NCBI RefSeq assembly: GCF_000283155.1
Contig: NW_004454210.1
Location: forward strand, 7,306,399 to 7,370,398
Source of the DNA: Ceratotherium simum simum
Lineage: Eukaryota; Chordata; Mammalia; Perissodactyla; Rhinocerotidae
Length of the DNA stretch: 64,000 bases
Direction: 5' to 3'
Both the position numbers and the translations under genes were made by a program. A model generated the notes under the pieces. That model did not search any database, was not told the DNA's origin, and saw only the letters and a list, made by a program, of their open reading frames with translations. Positions 10,772 to 22,649 of this stretch are shown one piece after another (within the stretch, counting starts at the first letter, position 1; every line of letters starts with the position of its first letter).

Positions 10772-10852
10772 TTGTGTGTGTGGCAGACACAGGATAGAGA
10801 GATCAGTTCAGCCAGTTCTTTCACTAATTTGACTTGGCACTTCATTCTAGAT
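10394..10852. other. Unassigned sequence with a (TG)n run
   Basis: A tg microsatellite occupies roughly 10738-10783. The rest shows no recognised repeat or gene. Confidence 0.5.
10738..10783. repeat. (TG)n microsatellite
   Basis: About 20 tg units with two interruptions (tc, tt). Confidence 0.95.
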
Positions 10853-11072
10853 CAGAGGTCAGTAACCTATCACCCTCAGGCCAAATCTGGCCTGCTACCT
10901 GGTTTTTTAAATAAAGTTTTATTGGAACACGGGCCCATTCATTCATTTATTATGCCTATGGCAGCTTGCCTCCTACAATGGCAGAGTTGAATAGTTGTGA
11001 CAGACACCATAAGACCCAAATAGCTGAAAACATTTATTACCTGGCTCTTTAGAAAAAGTTTGCTGACCCCTG
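10853..11072. mobile_element. hAT-Charlie element (MER1/Charlie3 type), complete
   Basis: Inverted ends are visible: cagaggtcagtaacc at the left and agtttgctgacccctg at the right. The interior has gccaaatctggcctgctacc, ataaagttttattggaaca and gcagagttgaatagttgtga. It is about 220 bp, close to full length for the non-autonomous form. Same family as the split copy at 6412-9422. Confidence 0.85.
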
Positions 11073-11850
11073 CAGATTGGCTGGGACACCCTCACGTAAA
11101 CTGCAGTAAAGGATCTCCGAGTAAGAAGAGTTCTCAAGCTCGTAAGAGACTCCATTCTCCCCTTGTGCAGCCATGATACGAGGGGCCATGTTTGACTTCC
11201 CTCCTGCAGTTGGTTTTTGTGATTCACGTCTGCAGACCTTGTTCAGTGAGGCTGAGAAAGGCAACCATATAGCCCAAGGAAATCCAGCTGTGGCAACCCA
11301 GCTACACTTTCCTTTGAGTCCACGGCCCCAGCATGTAAGCAGCCTCATTTGATCCATTTCCTCTAATCCAGAAGTCCCCAACCATTTCTACCACATTTTT
11401 TTAAATATTACACTAATGTATTTTTCATCACCCATAAATCATGTTGCCCTGCAGCTCTCCACCCACAGAATCAATGGCCTTTGTTGTTTCAGGGAAAGAA
11501 GAGGCACAACCTTGAACCAAGAAATCCTTTTTTTTTCCTTGTGTTTTATATTAGATTTTTTTCAAGTCAGAGAGAAACTATTATCTTAGAAGTCAGTTTT
11601 TTTGAAAGAAGAAAAAAATATTATTTCTATTCAAAAATCATCTTTGTATATATTAAGAACAAAACTCAGGGGACTAAGCATAGAGTTTTAGCATGAGCCA
11701 CAGTGTAGAGTACAGAGGGTATGATGTAAGGGCAATTCCTCTCATACAGGGGAAGGAGGTGGACTTGCCACCCAGCTCTTCACCTGCCAGAAACTTGGCC
11801 CTGAAAGAGCAGGGAAAGTGAGGTGGCAAAAATTCCAAATAGGTAGAGGG
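11073..11850. other. Unassigned 0.8 kb stretch
   Basis: No named repeat or gene. Frames at 10973-11381 on the minus strand overlap a transposon and are not credible genes. Confidence 0.45.
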
Positions 11851-12112
11851 AGAAACCAAAAATATTTAGGCCAATGATTTAATCAATCATACCCACGTAA
11901 TGAATCTTCCATAAAAATTATAAATGATGAGGTTTAGAGAGGTTCCAGATTGGTTGGACATGTGGAGGTGCTAAGAGGATATTGTGCTGGGAGAGAACAT
12001 GGAAGCTCTGCACCCATTCCCACATCCTTGCCCTATGCACCTCTTCTCTCTGGCTGTTCATCTGTATCTGCTATTATATCCTTTATAATAAACTGGTAAA
12101 TTCAAAAAAATT
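11851..12112 (+). mobile_element. ERVL-like LTR 3' portion, family uncertain
   Basis: Landmarks include ggccaatgatttaatcaatc, aatgaatcttccataaaaat, ggaagctctgcacccattcc, tgccctatgcacctcttctc and the 3' motif tcctttataataaactggta. This string of motifs is typical of an ancient ERVL-class LTR, with the aataaa-type signal near its end. I cannot name the subfamily. No internal retroviral sequence adjoins it. Confidence 0.65.
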
Positions 12113-12915
12113 ATTTAGTCTAGTTCCTTAATTTCTCCCTCCCTCCATTGCTCCCCCAACATGTGCGTGCACGTGCACACACACACACTCAGTCCATGTA
12201 TTTCAGGAGCAGTAGAATATCCTTGGAAGAGGGAAATGCATAAGTAGATGAGCCAGTGTTAACATCCTCTTGTTTCCTACAGGCTACACCTAACACAGGG
12301 ACATCTAGATGTTCCCTAGTAGCCCTGTGGTGGACACGGGAGAAGGTAGTTGAGAATTAAGAAAGCATTTGCTAAGGGGTTGCCTGGTATGTGGCAAGAG
12401 AATCCTATAATAGAAGCTGAAAAGTAGGCCACCTAAAGCCAGGTTCTGGTGGGAGTTCCTGGCTAAGCCTCAGAGGGTCTACAGCAACGAGAGGCAAACT
12501 GAAGGATGCTAAACCTAAGGGCTACCACCAGGCACTGCTTGCGCCCAGCCAGACCATCGTGAGACACAGCAACCAAAGACACCTGCCACTGACAATCTGC
12601 TACTAAGCAGAAGCTAATCCCAAAGAGGAGATAAGCTGCACCTGGAAGAGAGGTCAACAGAAGCCAGCAGAGAAGGACAATATATGTACGAAACATCCTG
12701 CCCCAACCATGACAATGTTATGAAAGCTTTCCTTGTGCCCAGATGTCACCCAGGGAGGAGAAGAGAGGCTGAGAGGAGAAAGCCTGAAAGAAAAAGCTTA
12801 AACCCACAGAATCTGAGCTTAGTTGAAAATATTGCTTAAAATCAGAAGAAACCAATTTTACTTAAGCAGGCAAATTTAACTTCGTTTTGGTTTCTCTGTA
12901 TAAAAGGGGCTCCAG
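12113..12915. other. Unassigned 0.8 kb stretch
   Basis: Contains a short ac run at 12176-12190 and a tataaaagg string at 12899-12907, whose context shows no gene. No known repeat recognised, although some LTR-like character is possible. Confidence 0.4.
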
Positions 12916-13083
12916 AACAAGATAATATTACAAAAATAGTCTCCATGGTGACAGATGTTAACTAGACTCATTGTGGTGATCATTTCATAATATAAACAAA
13001 TATTAAATCATTATGTTGTACACCCGAATCTAATATGATGTTATATGTCAATTATATCTCAATTAAAAAATTTTTTTAAAAAG
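12916..13083 (+). repeat. L1 3' end, short truncated copy
   Basis: Contains tggtgacagatgttaacta, cattgtggtgatcatttcat, atcattatgttgtacacc and ttatatgtcaattatatctc followed by an A/T-rich tail. This is the terminal ~165 bp of an L1M-type 3'UTR. Confidence 0.88.
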
Positions 13084-14602
13084 TCAGCACATTTTGAGTA
13101 CGATTTGAGTATGGTGAGTAGATACCCCACCTTCACTTCTTACCTCCTCCCCTACCCCACACATGGGTTTCAATCTACTTTAACACCAGGAGAGAAAGAC
13201 CCCTCCCCCTAGAGAGGAGAAGAAGGGAATGCTGATGAATTTGCGCAAGGGGAAGAGTATGTGTCCTCACCCAGTGCTTGGATCTGACTGCCCTGGAAGC
13301 AGGGAAGGAGGTCAAAGGCTCTGGGCAGCACTCCTGCCTGCAGAGCCAGCAGCAGAGCAATGGAGGTGGGGAGGGAGCCTCCTCTGATTGAGGCTCACTG
13401 CTAACGCTAGTTTTCCAATCTCTGGGTTCCATGATTTCAGATGAAACCAGCACTCCCCATCTCCACAGGGCCCACTTTTGGGCCTCACCGTATAACCATA
13501 TCACATCAGTGCCCCCTGAGCAGCCATTGATGGCAGCATTATGCCCCCCTCCCCGTGAGGACACAGAGCAGGGTGCAGGACAGAGGCGTGTGGCTGCACA
13601 GTTACAGTATTTCCCCAAAACTGGAATGAATTATCGCTACTTGCTCCACTGTCCCTCTTAGATCTGCAAAGCGTGGGTCACAGTGACTTTGTTTTTATTG
13701 GCCTACCACATATTGAAACCATTCCTGCATATTGATACTGAATATCTCAGCCAAAACCTTGTGAAAATTACTTACTGTGCAGCATAACAGAACGACTTTC
13801 TAAAGTTAAACGTCTTGGGATATTTTATCTTTTCAAGTCCATACCAAAAGCAATTAAGTTCAAACTATGGAATACAGTCTTTGCCAGTTTCCATTCTTGA
13901 CACATATGTATCTGTGTTTATAAGTTCAAAGACTTTATAAAGGATCAAATCTCTAGCTTTAATTTTCTCTTTGCAAGTGAAAAACAGTCCTGCATCCTTC
14001 CTTAAATTATCTGCAAGGAAGTCTGTGGCATGAGGCCTCTACCCAAGACATCTCTAATGTGGCCTGAAAGGATGGGACCTATTGCTGTCCTCCCCTCTCC
14101 AGCAGCCCACAGGGGGTAGCACAACTGGTTGAAAAGTAAAAAAATTCAGTCCCGGAGACCTCTAAGCAGTGGAGAAGTATAGCAGCCCTCTGCCCAAGAA
14201 CCAGTCTAATGCCTGAGATTTTACTACACTAACCCAAATCACAGGGTGGTTCTGGCATTCCCAGTGGCCTCATTCTTTGTCCTGCTCCTTTTCTTCTTTC
14301 CTGTCTTGGCTCTTCATACTCAGTTACCCTGATTCCAGAAAATTCTACCATTATTCTCATGCCCCCACTTTCTGGGTTCTTGACGTCTTACACAACACCT
14401 TCATTTTCTCCCTACTTCTCTGAGAACCACACTTCCTCTCTTCCTCTTCTTCTTCCCCCTCAAAGATGAAGGTCTTTATCAATGAGATTTGCAAATGGAG
14501 CTGAGTGATACATCCTGAATGTGCTGGAAAACTCCAGAAAACCTGTTGCAATTCTCCACCCCACCTCCTACCTCGTTTATCTTTCAACACAAGTTTTTAA
14601 AT
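13084..14602. other. Unassigned 1.5 kb stretch
   Basis: Moderately GC-rich between 13.2 and 13.6 kb. The longest frame is 147 residues on the minus strand at 13175-13618; it has no known domain, no signal peptide and an overlapping frame on the other strand. I see nothing else. Confidence 0.45.
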
Positions 14603-14604
14603 TA

Positions 14605-15243
14605 CAGTCAATCCTCATTAAAAAATTCCATATTTGAAATTTACCTACTTACCAAAATGCATTTGTAACCCTCACGTCAATACTCTCAGGCACCTCCATG
14701 GTCATTCATGGACATAGGCGGAACAGCAAAAAATTTGAGTTGTCTGCCACACACATTCCCAGCTGAGATTCAACAAGGTGACACTCTGCCTTCTTGTTTC
14801 AGCTCTCAGACTGTAAACAAGTGTCTTTTTTGCAGTCTATTTAAGTGCTATGTTTTTTGCATTTTTGTGGCTTTCGTTGGTGATTTTGCTGTTTAAAACG
14901 GCCCCCAAGCATAGTGGTGAAGTGCTGTCTAGTGTTCCTGAGCACGGGAAAGCTGTGATATGCCTTATGGAGAAAATACATGTGTTAGACAAGCTTCATT
15001 CGGGCATGAGTTATGCTGCTGCTGGCCATGAATTCAACGCCAATGAATCAACAATATATATTAAACAAGGTGTCTTTAAACAGAAACACACACAAAACAA
15101 GGTTATGTATTAATCAGTTGTGACAGAAGCTCACAGGAACCTAACCCTGTATTTCCCTTAAGAGCAATGGTTCAGTATTTGCTAATTCAGTGTTCATGAT
15201 GACTTTATAAAACATAATTACCATGAACAACAAGAATGGACTA
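14605..15243 (+). mobile_element. Tigger/pogo-type DNA transposon remnant
   Basis: The ends form diverged inverted repeats (cagtcaatcctcatt at the left; aatggacta at the right reads tagtccatt in reverse) and are flanked by the TA dinucleotides expected of the Tc1/mariner-pogo superfamily (14603-14604 and 15244-15245). The interior encodes a broken transposase N terminus, listed separately. At about 640 bp it is a heavily internally deleted copy (autonomous Tiggers are 2-3 kb). Confidence 0.8.
14916..15113 (+). pseudogene. Tigger transposase N-terminal fragment (CENP-B-like HTH)
   Basis: In the frame that closes at 15113 the translation includes HGKAVICLMEKIHVLDKLHS, then GMSYAAAGHEFNANESTIY. 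This matches the CENP-B N-terminal helix-turn-helix pattern of pogo/Tigger transposases (basic start, EK.xVLDKL helix, GMS turn, E(F/Y)xxNESTIY recognition helix). This domain binds the transposon ends. The catalytic DDE part is absent and the frame ends soon after KVMY. Dead fragment; the N-terminal methionine at 14850 is fortuitous. Confidence 0.75.
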
Positions 15244-15245
15244 TA

Positions 15246-16085
15246 AACATAACAGAGAAGTCAAACAGAGATTTTCAACATTGTACATTCTGAACAAAAA
15301 CACCCTCCTCCTCAGAAAGTATATTTTCATAAATTTAATTCAGAAATTTGTTTTTATCTATGGATGGGCTGAATGCTTCTTCACGCTCTGACATTAACCT
15401 CAGGGAGTACCCCAACTCCAGACTCCATCCCAAGTGTTCCCTCTCCTCCCTCACACAGGCCCCAGGTTCTCCTCTCTGGGGAGCCTCTCACACTTGCCTC
15501 AATTCCTATAGGAAGCCTAACTCTCTTCAATCCCGTAGCTATTGCCCTTATGAAACCCCCACGCCAGCCATGATGTAACAGAAATGGATTTTGTTTATAT
15601 CCGTTTATGTTTCTGCCACTTTTGTCTTGATGTGTATTTCATTGGCCCCATCTCCTCCTTGGTTTGTGAGTTTCCTATTTCCTTCAAAAGTTTCACAATG
15701 CCTGCTAGAGTGCTTTGTATTGTTGTGGCTGCAAAAAAAAAATTGAGTTGATTAAATGGAAATGCTCACTGGCTCCAAACTTTCCTGCTCCTTGTGTAGA
15801 TGCCTTCTATTATTTCATCATACTCCAGGTAGGCTAAAACATCATCATTTGTGCTCCCTCTGTCCCTCAATCTGCTTATAGATTTAAAGGGAGAGACTTC
15901 ATTCAAGCACAGAACATGAAAATGTCAAAAATCATCATATATTTCAGGGTTCTGCCATGAAATGATCACTGTGATTGATGCAAGATACTCAATGATTCTA
16001 ATCAGGTCATGTGTTTGCAACTAGCTAACTTGTGGATACAAACAACCTGGACAACATTCTTCAGGGTTTTTGTACTCTCAAGTGC
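15246..16085. other. Unassigned 0.84 kb, possible weak L2 traces
   Basis: Text near 15395-15560 and 15600-15770 (agtttcctatttcc..., gtgctttgtattgttgtgg) faintly resembles decayed L2, but too weakly to call. Two overlapping plus-strand frames at 15348-15578 are chance. Confidence 0.35.
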
Positions 16086-16830
16086 TTTGATTTTTTTTGT
16101 TTGTTTGTTTGTTTTGAGGATGTTTTTTAGTTTATTTGTTTTAAGCATTTGAATTGTGGGTGGAGGGTAACACTAGTTTACAGCATTATATAAACTTCAA
16201 GTGTACATCATTATATTTAAACTTCTGTATGGACTACATTGTGTTCACTACCAAAAGTCTAGTTGCCATCCGTCACTGTACAAATGTAACCCTTTCACCC
16301 TCCTCCCATTCCCCTTCCCCCCAATAACCACCAATCTATTCTCTGTAGCTATGTGTGTCTTTGTTATTGTTATCTTCCATATATGAGTGAAATCATACAG
16401 TATTTAGCTTTCTCTGACTTATTTCACTTAACATAATACCCTCAAGGTCTATCCAGGTTGTCACAAATGGCAAGATTTCATTGTTTTTATGGCTAAGTAG
16501 TATTCCATTGTGTATATATATATATACCACATCTCCTTTATCCATTCATCCACTGACGGGCACTTAGATTGTTTCCAAGTCTCGGCTAGTGCAAATAATG
16601 CTGCAGTGAACCTAGGGGTGTATATATCTTTTCAAATTAGTGCTTTTGTGTTCTTTGGATAAATACCCAGAAGTGGAATAGCTGGATCATATGGTAGTTC
16701 TCTTTTCAATTTTTTGAGGAATCTCTATACTGTTTTCTGTAAGTGGCACCAGTTTACATTCCCATCAGCAGTGTATGAGGGTTCCCTTTTCTCCACATCC
16801 TCTCCAACACCTGTTATTTCTTGTCTTTTT

Positions 16831-17090
16831 TTTTTTTTTTTTTGCTGAGAAAGATTCGCCCTGAGCTAACATCTGTTGCCAATCTTCCTCTCTTTTTTTT
16901 CCCTCCTCAAAGCCCCAGTACATAGTTGTAGATTATAGACGTAAGTCCTTCTAATTCTTCTGTGTGAGCCGCCACCACCGCATGGTTACTAACAGATGAG
17001 TCGTGTGGTTCCGTGCCCGGGAACCAAACTCAGGCTGCCGAAGCAGAGCACCTGGAACTTGAACCACTAGGTCATCAGGGCTGGCTCATT
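16831..17090 (-). mobile_element. ERE SINE in L1 ORF2 3' region
   Basis: Plus-strand order: poly-T, gctgagaaagattcgccctg, caaagccccagtacatagtt, ccttctaattcttctgtgtg and ggtcatcagggctggctc, i.e. a minus-strand ERE of the longer 'agccccagtacatagttgta' subtype. Target duplication ttgtcttttt at 16821-16830 and 17093-17102. The L1 text resumes in phase after it. Confidence 0.93.
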
Positions 17091-17378
17091 TTTTGTCTTT
17101 TTAATAACAGCCATTCTGACAAGCGTGAGGTGATATCTCATTGTAGTTTTAATTTGCATTTCCCTAATAGTGATGTTGAACATATTTTCATGTGTCTGTT
17201 GACCATCTGTATATCTTCTTTGGAAAAATGTCTATTCAGATCATTTGCCATTTTTTAATTGGGATGTTTGTTTTTTTGTTGTTGAGTTCTGTGAGTTCTT
17301 TATACATTTTGGATATTAACCCCTATCAGATATATCATTAGCAAATATTTGCTTCCAGTTGGTGGGTTGTCTTTGCAT

Positions 17379-20300
17379 TTAGTTGATGGTTTCCTTTGCA
17401 ATGCAGAAGGTTTTTAGTTTGATGTAGTCCCATTTGTTTACTTTTTCTTTTGTTCCTCTTGCCTGAGGAGACATGATATTCAAAAAGATACTGCTAAGAC
17501 TGATGTCATAGAGTGTACTGCCTATGTTTTCTTCTAGGAGTTTTACAGTTTTGGGTATTACATCCAAGTCTTTAATCCATTTTGAGTTAATTTTTGTGTA
17601 TGGGGTAAGATAATGTTCTACTTTCCTTCTTATGCATGTAGTTGTCTAGTTTTCCCAACACCATTTATTGAAGAGATTTTCCTTTCTCCATTGTATGTTC
17701 TCGGCTCCTTTGTCTAAAATTAGCTGTCCATAAATGTGTGGTTTTGTTTCTGGGCTCTCAATTCTGTTCCATCGATGTGTGTGTCTGTTTTTCTGCCGAT
17801 ATCATGCTGTTTTCATTACTACAGCTTTGTAGTATATTGTGAATTCAGGGAGTGGGATACCTCCAGCTTTGTTCTTTTTTCTCAGGATTGCTTTAGCTAT
17901 TCGGGGTCTTTTGTTGTTCCGTATAAATTTTAGGATTCTTTGTTCTATGTCCATTAAAAATGTCATTGGGATTCTGATTGGGATTGCGTTGAATCTGTAG
18001 CTTGCTTTAGGTAATATGGATATTATAACTATGTTTATTCTTCCAATCCATGAACATGGAATATCTTTCCACTTCTTTACATCTTCAGTTTCTTTCAATA
18101 ACGTCTTACAGTTTTCACTGTATAGGTCTTTCACTTCCTTGGTTAAATTTATTACTGGGTATTTTATTCTTTTTCTTGTGACTGTAAATGTATCCTTGAT
18201 TTCTCTTTCTGCTATTTCGATGTTAGGGTATAGAAATGCAACTTATTTTTCTAGTTGATTTTGTACCCTACAACTTTATTGTATTCGTTTATAATTTCTC
18301 ATAGTCTTTTGGTGGGTTTTTCAGGGTTTTCTATATATAAAATCATGTCATCTGCAAACAGTGACAGTTTTACTTCTTCCTTTCCAACTTGGATCCATAT
18401 TATTTCTTTCTTTTGCCTAATTGCTCTGGCTAGGACTTCCAATACTATGTTGAATAAGAGTGGCAAAAGTGGGCATTCTTGTCTTGTTCCTGTGGTTAAA
18501 GGGATAGCTTTCAGTTTTTCACTGTTGAGTATAATGTTAGCAGTGGGGTTGTTGTATATGTCCTTTATTATATTGAGGTACTTTCCTTCTATACCCATTT
18601 TATTGAGAGTTTTTATCATAAGTAAGTACTGAATCCTGTTGAATACTTTCTCTGCATCTATTGAGATAATCATGTGATTTTTGTTCTTCCTTTTGTTAAT
18701 ATGATATATCACTTTGATTGATTTGCAGATGTTGAACCATCCTTGCATCCCTGGAATAAATCCTACTTGATTGTGGTATATGATCCTTTTAATGTATTGT
18801 TGTATTCAATTTGCCAATATTTTGTTGAGGATTTTTACATCTACGTTCATCAGCGATATTGGCCTATAATTCTCTTTTTTGTGTTGTCCTTGTTTGGTTT
18901 TGGTATCAGAGTAATATTAGCCTTGTAAAATGAGTTAGGAAGCATCCCATCCTCTTCAATTTTTTGAAAGAGTTTGAGAAGGATGAGTATTAAATCTTCC
19001 TTGAATATTTGGTAGAATTCCCCAGAGAAGTCATCTGGTTCCTAGACTTTTATTTTTGGGGAGGTTTTTGATTACTGTTTCAATCTCTTTAGTAGTGATC
19101 GGTCTATCCAAATCCTCTATTTCTTCTTGATTTGGTTTTTGGAGGTTGTATGATTCTAAGAATTTATCCATTTCTCCTAGGTTATCCAGTTTGTTGGCAT
19201 ACAGCTTTTCATAGTATTCTCTTATAATCCTTTGTATTTCTGTGATATCTGTTGTAATTTCTCCTCTTTCATTCCTGATTTTATTTATTTCAGCCTTCTC
19301 TCTTTTTTTCTTAGTGAGTCTAGCTAAGGGTTTGTCAATTTTGTTTATCTTTTCAAAGAACCAGCTCTTAGTTTCACTGATCTTTTCTATTGTCTTCTTA
19401 GTCTTTATTTCATTCATTTCCACTCTGATTTTTATTATTTCCTTCCTTTTACTGATTTGGGGCTTCATTTGTTCTTCTTTTTCTATTTCCTTTAGGTGTA
19501 ATGTTAGATTGTTTATTTGAGATTTTTCTTATTTCTTCAAGTAGGCCTGTATTGCTATAAACCTCCCTCTTAGTACCGCCTTTGCTGTATCACATAGATC
19601 TTGGTATGTTGTATTTTCCTTTTCATTTGTCTCTAGGTATTTTTTGATTTCTTCATTGACTCAGTAGTTGTTCAGTAGCAGTTCATTTAATTTCCACATA
19701 TTTGTGACTTTTCCAGTTTTCTTCTTGTAGTTGATTTCTAGTTTCATACCGTTGTGGTTGGAAAAGTTGCTTGATATGATTTCAATCTTCTTAAATTTAT
19801 TGAGACTGGTTTTGTGGCCTAATACATGAGCTACCCTGGAAAATGTTCCATATGCATTTGGAAAGAATGTATATTCTGCAGTTTTTGGATGGAATGTTCT
19901 GTATATATTAAGTCCATCTGGTCTAATGTGTCAATTAAGGCCAATGTTTCCTTATTGATCTTGTGTCTGAACGGTCTATCCATTGATGTAGGTGGGGTGT
20001 TAAAGTCTCCTACTGTTATTGTGTTACTGTCAATTTCTTCTTTTATGTCTGTTAATATTTGTTTTATGTATTTAGGTGCTCCTATGTTGGGTGCATAGAT
20101 ATTTACAAATGTTATATCTTCTTGTTGGATTGTTCCCTTTATCATTATGTAATGCCTTTCTCTGTCTCATTACAGTTTTTGTTTTAAAGTCTATTTTGTC
20201 TAATGTAAGTATTGCTACTCCAGCTTTCTTTTCATTTCCATTGGCATGGAATATCTTTTTCCAACCCCTCACTTTCAGTCTGTGAATATCTTTAAGTCTG

Positions 20301-20434
20301 AAGTGTTTCTCGTGTATGCAGCATATATATAAATTATTTCTTTTTACCCATTCAGTCACCTTATGCCTTTTGATTAGAGCATTCAGTCCATTTACATTTA
20401 AAATAATTATTGATAGGTATGTAATTATTGCCAT
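17379..20434 (-). pseudogene. L1 ORF2 (endonuclease-reverse transcriptase), broken
   Basis: ORF2p is normally about 1275 residues with an APE-type endonuclease, a reverse transcriptase and a C-terminal cysteine-rich part; it nicks DNA and copies L1 RNA at the nick. Here it survives as separate frames. 20434-20072 has the endonuclease start (ILNVNGLNALIKRHKVTEW). 20145-19831 has the endonuclease core (NIYAPN, VGDFNTPPTSMDR). 19468-19031 is the linker ([13 protein letters not shown] text). 18748-18299 is the reverse transcriptase with [10 protein letters not shown] at about 18347-18363. 18134-17802 and 17567-17379 are the C-terminal parts. The usual RQGCPLSPL motif reads RQECPLLPL. Frameshifts and stops separate the frames, so no functional enzyme. 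Confidence 0.92.
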
Positions 20435-20793
20435 TTTGTTGCTTTTTTTCTGGATATTTTTGTAGTTCTTCTCTGTTCCTTTCCTCTCTTGCTCTCTTCC
20501 CTTGTGATTTGATGACCGTCTTTAGTGTTACGTTTGGGTTCTTTTCTCTTTACTTTTTGTGTATTTATTATAGGTTTTTGTTTTGTGGTTACCAAGAGGT
20601 TCATATATAATAACCTATGTATATAGCAATCTATATTAGGTCGATAGTCTCTCAGGTTTGACCTCATACTAAAAGCCCTATGCTTTTACTCTCCCCAACA
20701 TGTTTTATGTTTTTGACATCATATTTTACCTCCTTCAATTTTGTGTATCCCTTACCTGTTATTGTAGATATAGATAATTTTAGTGCTTTTGTC

Positions 20794-20853
20794 TTTTTTT
20801 TTTTTTTGCTGAGGAAGATTCATGCTGAGCTAACGTCTGTTGCCAATCTTCCT
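20794..20853 (-). mobile_element. ERE SINE, 3' part only, cut by gap
   Basis: Poly-T then gctgaggaagattcatgctg and agctaacgtctgttgccaat, the reverse complement of an ERE 3' end, running directly into N. Its tRNA-like head must lie in the gap. Confidence 0.88.
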
Positions 20854-21805
20854 NNNNNNNNNNNNNNNNNNNNNNNNNNNNNNNNNNNNNNNNNNNNNNN
20901 NNNNNNNNNNNNNNNNNNNNNNNNNNNNNNNNNNNNNNNNNNNNNNNNNNNNNNNNNNNNNNNNNNNNNNNNNNNNNNNNNNNNNNNNNNNNNNNNNNNN
21001 NNNNNNNNNNNNNNNNNNNNNNNNNNNNNNNNNNNNNNNNNNNNNNNNNNNNNNNNNNNNNNNNNNNNNNNNNNNNNNNNNNNNNNNNNNNNNNNNNNNN
21101 NNNNNNNNNNNNNNNNNNNNNNNNNNNNNNNNNNNNNNNNNNNNNNNNNNNNNNNNNNNNNNNNNNNNNNNNNNNNNNNNNNNNNNNNNNNNNNNNNNNN
21201 NNNNNNNNNNNNNNNNNNNNNNNNNNNNNNNNNNNNNNNNNNNNNNNNNNNNNNNNNNNNNNNNNNNNNNNNNNNNNNNNNNNNNNNNNNNNNNNNNNNN
21301 NNNNNNNNNNNNNNNNNNNNNNNNNNNNNNNNNNNNNNNNNNNNNNNNNNNNNNNNNNNNNNNNNNNNNNNNNNNNNNNNNNNNNNNNNNNNNNNNNNNN
21401 NNNNNNNNNNNNNNNNNNNNNNNNNNNNNNNNNNNNNNNNNNNNNNNNNNNNNNNNNNNNNNNNNNNNNNNNNNNNNNNNNNNNNNNNNNNNNNNNNNNN
21501 NNNNNNNNNNNNNNNNNNNNNNNNNNNNNNNNNNNNNNNNNNNNNNNNNNNNNNNNNNNNNNNNNNNNNNNNNNNNNNNNNNNNNNNNNNNNNNNNNNNN
21601 NNNNNNNNNNNNNNNNNNNNNNNNNNNNNNNNNNNNNNNNNNNNNNNNNNNNNNNNNNNNNNNNNNNNNNNNNNNNNNNNNNNNNNNNNNNNNNNNNNNN
21701 NNNNNNNNNNNNNNNNNNNNNNNNNNNNNNNNNNNNNNNNNNNNNNNNNNNNNNNNNNNNNNNNNNNNNNNNNNNNNNNNNNNNNNNNNNNNNNNNNNNN
21801 NNNNN
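20854..21805. other. Assembly gap (952 N)
   Basis: Unresolved bases. The surroundings imply that the gap holds the remainder of the left ERE and a few hundred bases of L1 between 'tagtgcttttgtc' and 'tatctttaattcttgac'. Reading frames drawn across it are artefacts. Confidence 0.99.
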
Positions 21806-21813
21806 TTATCTTT

Positions 21814-22030
21814 CTTTTTTTTTTTAATTTTTTTTATTTATTTATTTTTTTTCCCCCAAAGCCCCAGTAGATAGTTGTATGTCATAGGTGCACATCCTTC
21901 TAGTTGCTGTATGTGGGACGCGACCTCAGCATGGCCAGAGAAGTGGTGCGTCGGTGCGCGCCCGGGATCCAAACCCAGGCTGCCAGCAGCGGAGCGTGTG
22001 CACTTAACCACTAAGCCACAGGGCCAGCCC
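21814..22030 (-). mobile_element. ERE SINE, right of the gap
   Basis: Begins with a T-rich tail, then caaagccccagtagatagtt, ccttctagttgctgtatgtg, ccgggatccaaacccaggct and ends ctaagccacagggccagccc. Target duplication tatcttt at 21807-21813 and 22031-22037 shows that it is an insertion independent of the ERE left of the gap. Confidence 0.93.
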
Positions 22031-22590
22031 TATCTTTAATTCTTGACATTTTAATTATAATGTATCTTGGTGTGTGCCTTGGGCCTCTTTGGGTTCATCT
22101 TGTTTGGTACTCTCTGGGCTTCCTGTACCTGGATGTCTATTTTATTCCTCAGGTTAGGGAATTTTTTAACTATTATTTCTTCAAATAAGTTCTTCTCTTT
22201 CTGGGACACCTATAATGCAAATGTTAGTACATTTGATATTGTCCCAGAGGTCCCTTAAACTGTCTATATTCTCATTAATTCTTTTTTTTTTCTATTCAGC
22301 TTGGGTGATTTCCTCAACTGTTATCCAGATTGCTGATCTGTTACTCTGAGTCATCTACTCTGCTGTTGATTCCTTCTAGTGAATTTTTCATTTCCTTTAT
22401 TGCATTCTTCAGCTCTGATTGGTTCTAATTCTTTGTTGAAGTCCTCACTGTGTTCATCTATTCTTTTCCTGAGTTCAGTGAGCATCCTTATGACCATTAG
22501 TTTGTACTCTTTATCAAGTAGATTGTTTGTCTCTGTTTTGTTTAGCTCTTTTTCTGAGGATTTTTCCTGTTCTTTTATGTGGAACATATT
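22031..22590 (-). pseudogene. L1 ORF1 N-terminal and middle part (broken)
   Basis: The minus-strand frame at 22587-22351 begins MFHIKEQEKSSEKELNKTET and continues with ELRKRIDEHSEDFNKELEPI, a heptad-rich coiled-coil segment as in L1 ORF1p, the trimeric RNA-binding chaperone of L1 particles. It ends early at a stop. The RNA-recognition and C-terminal domains are not readable because of decay, the ERE insertion and the gap. Confidence 0.75.
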
Positions 22591-22649
22591 CCTTTATCTC
22601 CTTATTTTGCCTGCTTCTCTGTGTTTATTTCTATGTATTAGGTAGATCA

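Noticed and set aside
12899..12907. TATA-box-like tataaaagg
   Set aside because: No initiator, no coding sequence downstream and an L1 3' end directly after it.
13175..13618. 147-residue minus-strand open frame, the longest gap-free frame outside recognised transposons
   Set aside because: No known domain, low-complexity cysteine/serine-rich composition, an overlapping frame on the other strand and no splice or promoter context.
18255..18632. 125-residue plus-strand hydrophobic frame that could look like a membrane protein
   Set aside because: Antisense shadow of the L1 reverse transcriptase, which explains the hydrophobic composition.
20680..21874. Apparent long open frames of 344-396 residues
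   Set aside because: They consist almost entirely of unknown residues translated from the N gap.
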